Shown piece by piece: positions 7,314 through 15,513 of a stretch of 64,000 bases of DNA (its first letter is position 1; every line of letters begins with the position of its first letter). The stretch comes from Acidobacteriaceae bacterium (lineage in GTDB: Bacteria > Acidobacteriota > Terriglobia > Terriglobales > Acidobacteriaceae). Below the pieces are notes generated by a model. It was not told where the DNA came from, searched no databases, and saw only the letters and a list, made by a program, of their open reading frames with translations. Both the position numbers and the translations under genes were made by a program. The stretch lies in NCBI GenBank assembly GCA_003134655.1, contig PLBY01000147.1, positions 74,684 to 138,683 on the forward strand, read 5' to 3'.

Positions 7314-8012
7314 ATGCCCCCGAAGTTCAACCGCAGTCGCGCCGTGTTCGTCCTGGGAAAGATTGACGAGATTCTGGCGTGGGAGCAGCGGAAGGAGACG
7401 GAGCGCGACACCAAGTTCGTCGAGCTGGGACGCTATCTATGCGAGGTGCGGGCGGGACAGTACTGGAGGCTGGAGAGTCTGAAGTGTTTTGACGAGTTTC
7501 TAGAGAGGCGTTTCCCGGAGTCGCGGAGGAAGGCGTACTACCTGATGTCGATCCACGAGCACCTGCCGCCGCAGGCGAGGAAGGAACTGAAGGAAGTGGG
7601 CTGGGCGAAGGGGATCGAGCTGGTGAAGCTGGCGAGGAGGGACCGGCAGAGCTTCGATTGTGCAACCTGGTTGCACAAAGCCCGCCAGATGCCGAAGGAA
7701 GATTTCAAGAAGGCGGTCGAGAAGGAACTGACGGGGAAGGAAACGGAACCGTGGGAGATTATCTACTTCAAACTGTACCAGAGCCAGATGCCGGTCATTG
7801 AAAAAGCAATCGAAACGGCTGCCCTGATGCTGGGAAGTGACCGCTCCCGGGGCTACTGTCTGGAAATGATCTGTGCGGACTTTCTGGCCGGAGCCAACTT
7901 GGACAACCGAGATCAGGAGACACTGCTGTTCTCGATGACGAGATTTTTCAAGTTTCTGTCCGGAGCGCAGAGGCAGGAATTCCTCGAAGGTTTGAGCGAG
8001 AAGGCCTCATGA
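7314..8012 (+). CDS. Uncharacterised helical protein of the recombination operon (DUF3102-like pattern)
   Basis: A 232-residue, almost entirely helical and charged protein. I do not recognise a firm family. Residues about 25-110 follow the pattern of phage/plasmid HTH proteins of the DUF3102 type: an ELGRYLCEVRAG helix, FDEFLERRFPESRRKAYYLM as a candidate HTH, then GWAKGIELVKLARR. The chosen ATG 7314 lies 10 nt after the nuclease stop; an in-frame start at 7236 would overlap that gene. The stop overlaps the HNH start (ATGA). Its codon usage is odd: it is rich in AAG, GAG, AGG and CTG on a purine-rich coding strand, unlike the genes before it, suggesting a separate origin. A DNA-binding or loader role is possible. 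Confidence 0.6.
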   Translation: MPPKFNRSRAVFVLGKIDEILAWEQRKETERDTKFVELGRYLCEVRAGQYWRLESLKCFDEFLERRFPESRRKAYYLMSIHEHLPPQARKELKEVGWAKGIELVKLARRDRQSFDCATWLHKARQMPKEDFKKAVEKELTGKETEPWEIIYFKLYQSQMPVIEKAIETAALMLGSDRSRGYCLEMICADFLAGANLDNRDQETLLFSMTRFFKFLSGAQRQEFLEGLSEKAS

Positions 8013-8245
8013 ACTCGATTGGCCCGAAACTCTCCCGCTTGCGGCTGGATTCGGAGGCATACGAGGCCTTACGGCAGCGGGTGCTGCATCGCGATGGCTG
8101 GAGGTGTCAATCGTGCGGCACAATGGCGAACCTGGAAGTTCACCACCAACACTTTCGGAGCCGTCTGGGAGATGACTCCGAAGCGAACTTAATCACACTA
8201 TGCGCAGTCTGTCACGCTGGCGCGCATCGAGTGTCCTCCGTGTGA
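8009..8245 (+). CDS. Small HNH endonuclease
   Basis: A 78-residue HNH nuclease. It shows one CxxC zinc pair (CQSCG), the HNH-type active-site start LEVHHQHFRSR, and LITLCAVCHAGAH with the second Cys pair and final His. The size and layout match standalone phage-type HNH proteins, and nothing else fits in the chain. It is the last gene of the coupled operon, overlapping the upstream stop by four bases. In phages such proteins nick DNA near packaging or recombination modules; its role here is unknown. Confidence 0.85.
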   Translation: MNSIGPKLSRLRLDSEAYEALRQRVLHRDGWRCQSCGTMANLEVHHQHFRSRLGDDSEANLITLCAVCHAGAHRVSSV

Positions 8246-8506
8246 GCCTTCGTCCCTTGTCTCTTCAGGACTGTTTCTGTTCCAGTTCTGGGGCTCTAGG
8301 TCCGCGTCAATCCCACGTTCCACACTGAGAATCCGTTAAGCATATCGAATAGCTCCACGACATCGGCCACGGGCATCGCCTTCTGATGGATACAGATCAA
8401 CAGCTGCTGATGCTCGTGAGCGCACGATAACGGGCAGGGAAGAGGTATGTCGGGACGGGTTTGCCGCCGGGACGCGGGCAGCCATCGTTGAAGGGTGTCT
8501 TCGTGC
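8246..8506. other. Convergent gap at the right flank of the island
   Basis: No gene is supported between the HNH nuclease and the convergent Ig-like gene. A minus-strand reading without a start codon gives a protein-like C-terminal peptide (ending FDMLNGFSVWNVGLTRT at about 8301), which might be a relic. I saw no T-run terminator hairpin. Confidence 0.3.
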
Positions 8507-8929
8507 TCATGGAGAGACGGTCACATTGACGGTCCCGTTGATGCCGGAGATGTCGGCGATGCTCGCGGATATAGTTTGATTTCCCGGAGTCATCAGGATA
8601 AAGCCGTTGGTCCAAGTATGGGAACCTGCATCCGCCGGAGTGAAGCCATACTCAGCGGGCAGGACGGCGGCTGGATCGGAACTGGTGAAGTGAATGCCGC
8701 CGTTGATGATCGTGTCCCGCTTTCCGTCGACCGTCACCGTCACGGTGACAGTAAAGGGGGAGCCTGCGGTTGCCGTGGGGGGAGCTGTGAATTCAAGAAT
8801 CGCGTGCGTAGTGCCGCAGCCGAATGCCATCGACACTGCGATCGCTGCAGTCAACACACCTAGCCGGAGAGCGGTCCTGCCTTTCTGTCGCAGGATTCGC
8901 CATTCTTCGATGGTGTAGCCTTCAGTCAT
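8507..8929 (-). CDS. Secreted protein with one bacterial Ig-like domain
   Basis: A 140-residue protein with an N-terminal hydrophobic segment after a charged leader (about residues 20-44, ending GCGTTHA), then a single Ig-like/filamin-type domain. The domain reads FTAPPTATAGSPFTVTVTV, HFTSSDPAAVLP and TISASIADISGINGTVNVTV. This module is common, usually in tandem, in large secreted proteins of Acidobacteria; one isolated copy is unusual. The ATG directly abuts the TAA of the upstream beta-helix gene, so the two are probably co-transcribed. It may be an accessory domain of that protein. Confidence 0.7.
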   Translation of the reverse strand: MTEGYTIEEWRILRQKGRTALRLGVLTAAIAVSMAFGCGTTHAILEFTAPPTATAGSPFTVTVTVTVDGKRDTIINGGIHFTSSDPAAVLPAEYGFTPADAGSHTWTNGFILMTPGNQTISASIADISGINGTVNVTVSP

Positions 8930-10558
8930 TTACCGCGCCGCTCCATCGAACACTCTCCAGTTGACAACAATAGCTGTACCCGTTATTCCAGCAGCAGTAG
9001 GATTGCACCGCGTGAAATTCACATTCCCCGAAGTGACATACGGGGAGAGGTTCAACAGTGCGTCGGTGGTTACCGTGGGGGCGGTAGCATAGGCCCACTC
9101 AATCGAATCCGTCGTCTGCACATTGGTCGCGGCGGTAGTCACCGCCGTTTGGCAGGTGGCCGCCGTGATCGCACCCGAGGTCAACGTGGTGGTGCCGCTG
9201 GCGATGGTCCGCGGGATGGAGAGAAAGTTTGCTCCACCATTGTTGTAGTTGCACTGTAGGTTATTATTCGTGCTGTCCATGCGGCAAGTGACATAACTGC
9301 CCCTGGGGGTGGTCGCCAAAGTAGCCGCGGGCAAGGAAAGTGTGGAGAGCGAGAAATCTATCGGAGACAGACCGCGCCGCGTGACTATGCACTGCGTAGG
9401 CACCGTACAGCCTACGGGAATCTGCGCGGTCGAAGTTGTTCCGTAGTCTATCCAGCCGGAGCCCCCGGCGGTGTTGTTCAGGATGGCGGTGACGTTCTGG
9501 CCGCCAGAGTAGATGTTTGTTCCACTCAACTCGACGGTCGCGGCCCCAGCGGCGGTGACGAACTGCGACAGGGCCGGGGATGACCCGCTGGTGTTGTCGT
9601 TATTGATCTCCCCGTTGTAGTCGAAAAATCCGCCATTGATCGACGCCAATTGGAAGGCATTCGTGCCGACGTTCAGGTTCTCGGCGTAGCAACTGTTGCA
9701 CGTAACTTGCATTGTACCCGTGAACGTCGTGCCCACAACGGAGTCGAACGATACGTTCTGGAAGTTCATGAAGCTGGCGGTAGCTCCGAAATTTACGCAG
9801 GTCGTAACCACTGCGCAGGCCCCGCCCATCCATGCCATATTCTCATGGTAGGTGCCGAAAAATACTCCAGTCGTGTCCCAAACGAAGGACGAGTTTATCC
9901 ACAGCATGCCCCACGAAGCGCCCGCCGTGTCACTGAGGTTGAAGCCTGTTCCGAAGCCGGAAACGCGAACATTGTCCAGCATCATCTTCTGTGCGCCGCT
10001 GTTGGTCGTTCCCGTTGCCACCCCAACTGCCGTGCTGCCACATCCCCCATTGGTTACGCACCCATTGGGAGTGCCATTGGTCAGAGCTAGGTTAAAAAGT
10101 CCGTTCCCCCCCGTGTATCCACCTCCGATAGAGGGGGTATAGTCCACCGTGATTGCATTGCATGGACTTGATCCGCCCTGCGCTTGCCCACTGGCTACAC
10201 AGGTGCTTGTTATGGTCGTAAAGTTAAGGCATGCTCCCCCGGAAGGATTTGTGGCAGAAGTTCCGCCTGAAACGCTTACTGGAACACCCCCCGCCAGGGC
10301 TATATATTTACCCGAGGTAACGAACGCAATCGGAGTCGAAAAATTGTAACAGCCTCCTCCGGTCTGAGGTAAAAGGATAATCTCTCCTCCAGTAGCAGGG
10401 AGAGCGGCATAAGCTGCATTGATCTGCGCCCCCATGTCGGCAGATGTTCCTATTTGGGGGAGCGATCCACCTACATAAGTAGCGAATCCGCTTGTTCCAC
10501 CATTGTTAATCTGGGCTACCGCCATGCCCGAGAGAAGGAATAGCCATAGCCATTTCAC
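8930..10558 (-). CDS. Secreted beta-helix protein resembling phage tailspikes
   Basis: About 542 residues from GTG 10558, which has GGAGG upstream. A clean signal peptide (VKWLWLFLLSGMAVA, then QINNGG) follows. The next part is Gly/Thr/Asn-rich with short aliphatic strands (QINAAYAALPATGGEIILLP, then AFVTSGKYIALAGG). This resembles the opening of pectate-lyase/tailspike right-handed beta-helices. Internal CxxC-like cysteine pairs suggest disulfides. The last 150 residues (TTLTSGAITAATCQTAVTTA, then NFTRCNPTAAGITGTAIVVN) look like phage tail or receptor-binding end domains. It may bind or cleave a polysaccharide, but no catalytic residues can be assigned. A longer reading from 10627 puts the signal peptide internally and is disfavoured. 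Confidence 0.65.
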   Translation of the reverse strand: MKWLWLFLLSGMAVAQINNGGTSGFATYVGGSLPQIGTSADMGAQINAAYAALPATGGEIILLPQTGGGCYNFSTPIAFVTSGKYIALAGGVPVSVSGGTSATNPSGGACLNFTTITSTCVASGQAQGGSSPCNAITVDYTPSIGGGYTGGNGLFNLALTNGTPNGCVTNGGCGSTAVGVATGTTNSGAQKMMLDNVRVSGFGTGFNLSDTAGASWGMLWINSSFVWDTTGVFFGTYHENMAWMGGACAVVTTCVNFGATASFMNFQNVSFDSVVGTTFTGTMQVTCNSCYAENLNVGTNAFQLASINGGFFDYNGEINNDNTSGSSPALSQFVTAAGAATVELSGTNIYSGGQNVTAILNNTAGGSGWIDYGTTSTAQIPVGCTVPTQCIVTRRGLSPIDFSLSTLSLPAATLATTPRGSYVTCRMDSTNNNLQCNYNNGGANFLSIPRTIASGTTTLTSGAITAATCQTAVTTAATNVQTTDSIEWAYATAPTVTTDALLNLSPYVTSGNVNFTRCNPTAAGITGTAIVVNWRVFDGAAR

Positions 10559-10650
10559 GATTAGCCTCCGATGGTATAGAAAACTTGCCCCGTGATAGCG
10601 ACGGCTCCCGAAAGGTTTATGACCCAATTGCAGAGGTTGAGGTCGGGCGT

Positions 10651-11706
10651 CTACTCTGAGGAGTGATGGCGAGGCTTGCCAATGCGGACATCGATTCCAA
10701 ACATGGGTCCGTAAACATTAATGCCATAATTCGGGAACCGTGGTTCGGATAAGTAAAGATTTGATATATGCATCCAATTCAAACCAGCCGAAATCGAGTA
10801 CCGGGGATTGAAGTTATATCGAACTCCACTGCCCAGGTTCACGGTAAACGTAAAATTCTGTCCCTGCGACCAGATGACCCCTAGGGGCTCCTTAGCGTCA
10901 ATATTCCCGAGCCCTAAACGTCCATCAAAGTACGGCGCGATCTTCCAGTTGCGCTGGACGAAATTCCGTCGAATACCCATGATCCACGCATAGTAGCGTG
11001 TTTCAGGGCCCCTCGGAATCACAACGGCGGATGCGCTGGCGGATAAATCCCAATTGCCGCGCAGAAACGAAGGACCCGCTAGGTCTCCCATCTGCCACCG
11101 CACCGAAGCAATGATGGGGACCAACGTGTACCTGAGCGGCGTCATGGTGTAGCCATCGCCTAAGAACACGTCGAAGACGAATGGAATATTAATGGGAAGC
11201 CATCCGACGTCCAGCCCGAATTCGAGCCTGTTTTTGTAATAGATGTTTTGATTAGAGTCAGGCGGTTTAGGAGGCCGGTTGACTTCGACCGAGTGTGATT
11301 TCGAAGTTTCGCCGGGCCCATCGCCCTTTGCCCCAAGATCGGGCTGGAGATCGATGGACTTCAGGGAGAGTTCGGAATCTGAGAACAAGAGGGGGCACGA
11401 AGTTGGAAGCGCGCATGATTCCGCAAACCCGGCGGAAGGTAAGGGCGAGCTCTCGGTGGGAACAACGGTAAGGAGGGCAGAGCCGTCCAGCGACAGTTCC
11501 CGGCTATTGAGACCGAGGCCGATATCAAGAGCGCGAAGAGATTGGTCGTCCCCCAGTTCTGCACTTACACTGCGCTCTTGCGAGACGGTGAGCGGGCTCT
11601 TGGAAGACTGGGCATGCAGCGGAGTTGCCATCGGCAGCAGCGCCAGCAGAACCATGGCTAGTGCTGATCGAGGCGAAATCCAGGAGAATCCATTCTTCTG
11701 ATTCAC
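10651..11706 (-). CDS. Outer-membrane acyloxyacyl hydrolase, PagL-like
   Basis: The C-terminal 190 residues form a small beta-barrel ending with the PagL-type active-site strand (LNWMHISNLYLSEP, then NYGINVYGPMFGIDV). The HxSN motif supplies the catalytic His and Ser of lipid A 3-O-deacylases. The expected Glu is not at the position seen in Pseudomonas PagL, so activity is uncertain. A signal peptide (ALAMVLLALLPMATPLHAQ) precedes a poorly conserved 120-residue linker with a possible Cys pair (CALPTSC), longer than in typical PagL. The start is chosen at GTG 11706. An ATG at 11847 would add 47 residues of non-protein-like sequence before the signal peptide. Confidence 0.65.
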   Translation of the reverse strand: MNQKNGFSWISPRSALAMVLLALLPMATPLHAQSSKSPLTVSQERSVSAELGDDQSLRALDIGLGLNSRELSLDGSALLTVVPTESSPLPSAGFAESCALPTSCPLLFSDSELSLKSIDLQPDLGAKGDGPGETSKSHSVEVNRPPKPPDSNQNIYYKNRLEFGLDVGWLPINIPFVFDVFLGDGYTMTPLRYTLVPIIASVRWQMGDLAGPSFLRGNWDLSASASAVVIPRGPETRYYAWIMGIRRNFVQRNWKIAPYFDGRLGLGNIDAKEPLGVIWSQGQNFTFTVNLGSGVRYNFNPRYSISAGLNWMHISNLYLSEPRFPNYGINVYGPMFGIDVRIGKPRHHSSE

Positions 11707-11877
11707 CCGGTCACTGCAAACGTACGAGCGCAACGTTGGCTGCTCGTGGTCGTATGTGACTCGCAAATTGAGATCACTGGCTGGCGATATCTGCCGCGAA
11801 CTACAACCATTGGCCACCGGTAGGGGCCCTGCGCTGCGGCTATCCATTGAGAGAATTTATCGGAGCTTCTAAGCGGT

Positions 11878-14800
11878 TCACTGAACGACCACGGTCAACG
11901 GCATGTTGTGGCTCAGACTGCCGGACGTTGCTGTGATCGTAGCGGTATACGTCCCTTTTGGTGTTCCAGGTGTGGTATGGGACGACGGGCCGCCTCCGCC
12001 GCATCCCACCAAGGATGCTAGTGTCAGCATGATCAGCGGCGCAGCGGGCCTTGGAAGCCGCTTTCGGTTCCGCACGAACAGCCATCCTGAAGCAAGCATC
12101 GTCAAAGTCCACGCCAGCGGCAGCGTTGGTGGCGGGAAAATGTGAGGCACGATGCTTGTGGTTACGGGCGCGACTGTTCCCACAGCTACTGTGACTGACG
12201 CCCCTCCACTCCCGTTGATCTGCACCGAAGAATTCGACAAATTGCACGTCGGCGGCGGAGTGACGGCCGGCGTAATGCTACAGTTCAGGTTTAGTGTTCC
12301 AGTGAACGATCCCGTAGGCGCGAACGCTAGGCTAAAACTGGCAGTTTGACCGGCGCTTATCGTTTGCGACGTCGGCGATCCTGAAGCCGGGCCTAGAGTG
12401 AAATCTGACGGCACTTGCACCGTGAGAGTAACGCTGGTGCTGTGTACGTTGCTTCCCGACGTGCCGCTTAGAGTAACCGAATAAGTACCCAGCGCCGTCG
12501 CTGTCGACGTGTTAATGGTCAAGGTAGATGTGGCGCTCGTGCCCGAGGGTGTCACCGACGTTGGATTGAGGGTGCAAGTCACACCGCTGACAACGGAGGA
12601 ACAGGTCAGCGCAACCGCACTATTGAATCCATTTACCGGTGCGATGGTCACGGTGGAGGTTGCAGAACTTCCCGGGGCCACGGTCGCCGGCGTTGTTGCA
12701 GTGGCCGAAATCTGGAAGTCGGGCGTGAGCCCCGATTCCACCGTCAACGTAAGCGCCGCGATGCGGGAAAGGCTCCCGGACACGCCATTCGCAGTGACTG
12801 TGTAACTACCGGCTTGCAGGCTCGACGCCGTGGTTACAGTAAGCGAGGAGGCGCCGGAGCCCGCCGCGAGTGAGGCAGGGTTGAACGAGCAACTGACGCT
12901 AGCGGGCAGCCCAGTGCAGGATAGCGCGACACTGCCGCTGAAACCATGGAGTGGAGCGATGGTGATCGTCGCAGTTGCCGAATTTCCGGCTGTGACCGGT
13001 GTGGGCGATAGCCCAGAGGCGACTACCTGGAAATCGGGCGGGGGTGGTACGACCTGCGTCGTGTTCAGCATCACGCCTAGCCCGTAAATTCCGCTTAGCC
13101 AGGGGAAAATGAGGTCAGGGAGGCCGTCGCCGTTCATATCCGCAATCAGAGGTGGTGAAGGGAGAAGACCGCTGGTTGGGACATTGATAAGAGGGCCAAA
13201 AGTGCCGTCGCCGTTCCCCAGCAGAACCCCGGTTTGCAGGGGGTGAGAAGAAGCGCCGAAGTAGGTGACAAATGCGTCTGGCTTGCCATCGCCATTGAGG
13301 TCGGCGAGTGCATCGATGAAGGTGTTTCCCCCGGACAGCATGGGCAGTAGGGTAAAAGTACCGTCACCGCTGCCCAATGCCACCTGGTTTTGGGACGCTA
13401 GGTCGGGTTTGCCGTCGTTGTTGAGATCGGCGGTGAACTCCGCCACAAATCCATTCAAGCTCGCCGGAAAAACCGCGGGCTGAAAGGTACCGTCGCCGTT
13501 GCCGAACAGAAGCGCTGTTTGGGAAGTGGATACGATGGTCCCGCCAGCCGCGATGTCCAGCTTGCCGTCACCGTTGAAGTCAGCTGTAACCAGAGACGAG
13601 GCTCCATTATCGAAATAGTAAGCAGGCGCGGCAAAGGTCCCGTCCCCGTTCCCTAGCAGGACCGCCAAGCCTACTCCTATCCCCGCGCTTGCGATATCCG
13701 GTTTGCCATCGTGGTTGAAGTCAGCAACAACGCCCGAGCTCGCCGTGCCGGTCTGGCTCTGAGGGTAGAAAACGGGTGACTGTAAGCTGCCGTCCCCATT
13801 TCCCAGGAGCACGGTATAGCTCCATTCTTGCGTTGTTGGATCGGCTCCAAACACCATCAAATCGAGATTGCCGTCTCCGTTGAAGTCGGCCGACACGATT
13901 TTGTAGCCTGGCTGCTGAATGGTGTAGGTGTGGGTCAGCGACAACGCGCCGGTTCCATTGTTACTGAGAATGTAAACGTTGTAGAAGTACGTGCTGCCGA
14001 TCTGCTGGTTTGACAGCACCGCGGCGCCCGGAGGCTTGTTCTTAACGAAGCTGCCAACGACGGCAGCGTTGAGATAGTCTGGTATAACTCCAAGCTGGAT
14101 GCCCTGGAAAGTTCCGTCACCATTGCCCAAGAGCACACTATTGCCTGCGGCAACGTCTAATTTTCCGTCCAGGTTAAAGTCGGCGATCGCAATCCCAAGA
14201 GGGCCGGCGCCGCCCAGGGAGTCCGGCCAGCTGAGAACGTAGTTGCTGGTATTGGAAAAGGTACCGTCTCCATTTCCCAGATAAATCTACGCCACCCTCC
14301 CATCAAGGGTCTGAAGCACCAGGTCCAGCTTGCCATCGCCATTCACATCAGCCGCATCCAGAGCGCCACCACCGGTAAAGGCAACCGTGGGCGCCTGGAA
14401 CGTGCCGTCTCCATTTCCCAACAGAAGATACACATTGACGACAACACCGCAGCCAGAGCAGCCGCCGCTAAGCGCGACGTCAAGTTTCCCATCGCCGTTG
14501 AAGTCTCCCACAGCTGGGGAACCCATAGGGTAATAAACGCTGGCAGAAGTTCTCGCCGTCTGAAGCGTTCCATCTCCATTACCCAGCAGAGCGACTTCGA
14601 CGCCTGGCAGGTTGACGCCGTTGATACTCACGACGACATCGGTTTTGCCGTCACCATTGAAATCGCCCAGCGACAGGCCGGGGCTATTGAGCACAGTAAC
14701 GCCCAGGTTGTAAGAAACTCCAGGAGCGAACGTGCCGTCTCCTTTGCTGAGGTAAACCAGAAGGGAGCTACCAAAGACTCCGATCGCATCCGCCTTGCCA

Positions 14801-15234
14801 TCTCCATTCAGGTCAACCGCGGCGACGGACATCAAGCTGGCGCCGCTTGCAGTGCTGATCGGCGGCTGGAAAGTACCATCCCCATTTCCCAGCAGCACCA
14901 GAAGAGTGCCGGTTCCCTGCTCCAGAACGTCGGGCTTGCCATCGCCATTGAAATCAGCCACAGCCAATATGCCACCTGTTGCAGATGTTGACACTGGGGT
15001 GCCCAACTGGAAGGTCCCGTCGCCGTTACCCAGGTTCATGGTGCCATCGGAGACCAGTATGTCGGGTTTGCCGTCTCCATTGAAGTCGGCTACGAAGGGC
15101 TGGCGCAGACCCGATCCGCCGTCGGAATAGGTAGGAGGTTGAAAAAACGAAACCTGAGCGTGAGCCGTTGTACACAAGAGGACGGTAATGAGTGCAAGAG
15201 AGGCGGTTCCGGACCCGTTCCAATGCCTATTCAT
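11878..15234 (-). pseudogene. FG-GAP/Ig-like secreted protein gene split by one in-frame amber codon
   Basis: Read through the TAG at 14287-14289, this is one gene of about 1,118 codons. A signal peptide (LALITVLLCTTAHAQ) is followed by more than ten FG-GAP/VCBS-type repeats (DFNGDGKPD ... LLGNGDGTFQ) that bind Ca2+ in a beta-propeller. Three Ig-like domains follow, then a hydrophobic helix and a Cys- and Gly-rich end (LTLASLVGCGGGG). The frame is undisturbed on both sides of the TAG: DGRVA precedes it and IYLGNGDGTF follows, in phase with the repeat. Without readthrough it yields a 315-residue secreted fragment and a 752-residue fragment (GTG 14136) lacking a signal peptide. A recent nonsense mutation, suppression or a sequencing error are all possible. 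Confidence 0.8.
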
Positions 15235-15513
15235 GGGTTAGGATCTATGGGGCGGACCACTGCGATTGACGAAGGGACAGTCACGAAGAGAATGGTAGCA
15301 CTGCACCAGCCGAAACGACTCTTTTTTAGGAATCGATTTTGAGAGTGTGCGCTGGATCGCCAAACCACTGGGATACCAGCTTGCAGAGCTTTGCAAGCCC
15401 AGGCCTGACACGCCGCGCCCGTTACGAAAAAGGGGATGATCACTGCATTGTTTCGGTAGCGGAACGGAGTCAAGTGGCAGATGACGGCGACGCTCGAAAC
15501 GAGTCGGAGAGTT
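15235..15513. other. Gap between the FG-GAP and arylsulfotransferase genes
   Basis: No gene is supported here. The stretch must hold the 3' end of the arylsulfotransferase transcript and possibly the promoter of the FG-GAP gene. Its main feature is the perfect inverted repeat at 15379-15398, listed separately. Confidence 0.4.
15379..15398. repeat. Perfect 7-6-7 inverted repeat
   Basis: GCTTGCA and TGCAAGC flank six bases (GAGCTT). It lies about 115 nt after the arylsulfotransferase stop and 145 nt before the FG-GAP start. There is no T-run, so it is either an operator or a weak transcript-end hairpin. Confidence 0.4.
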
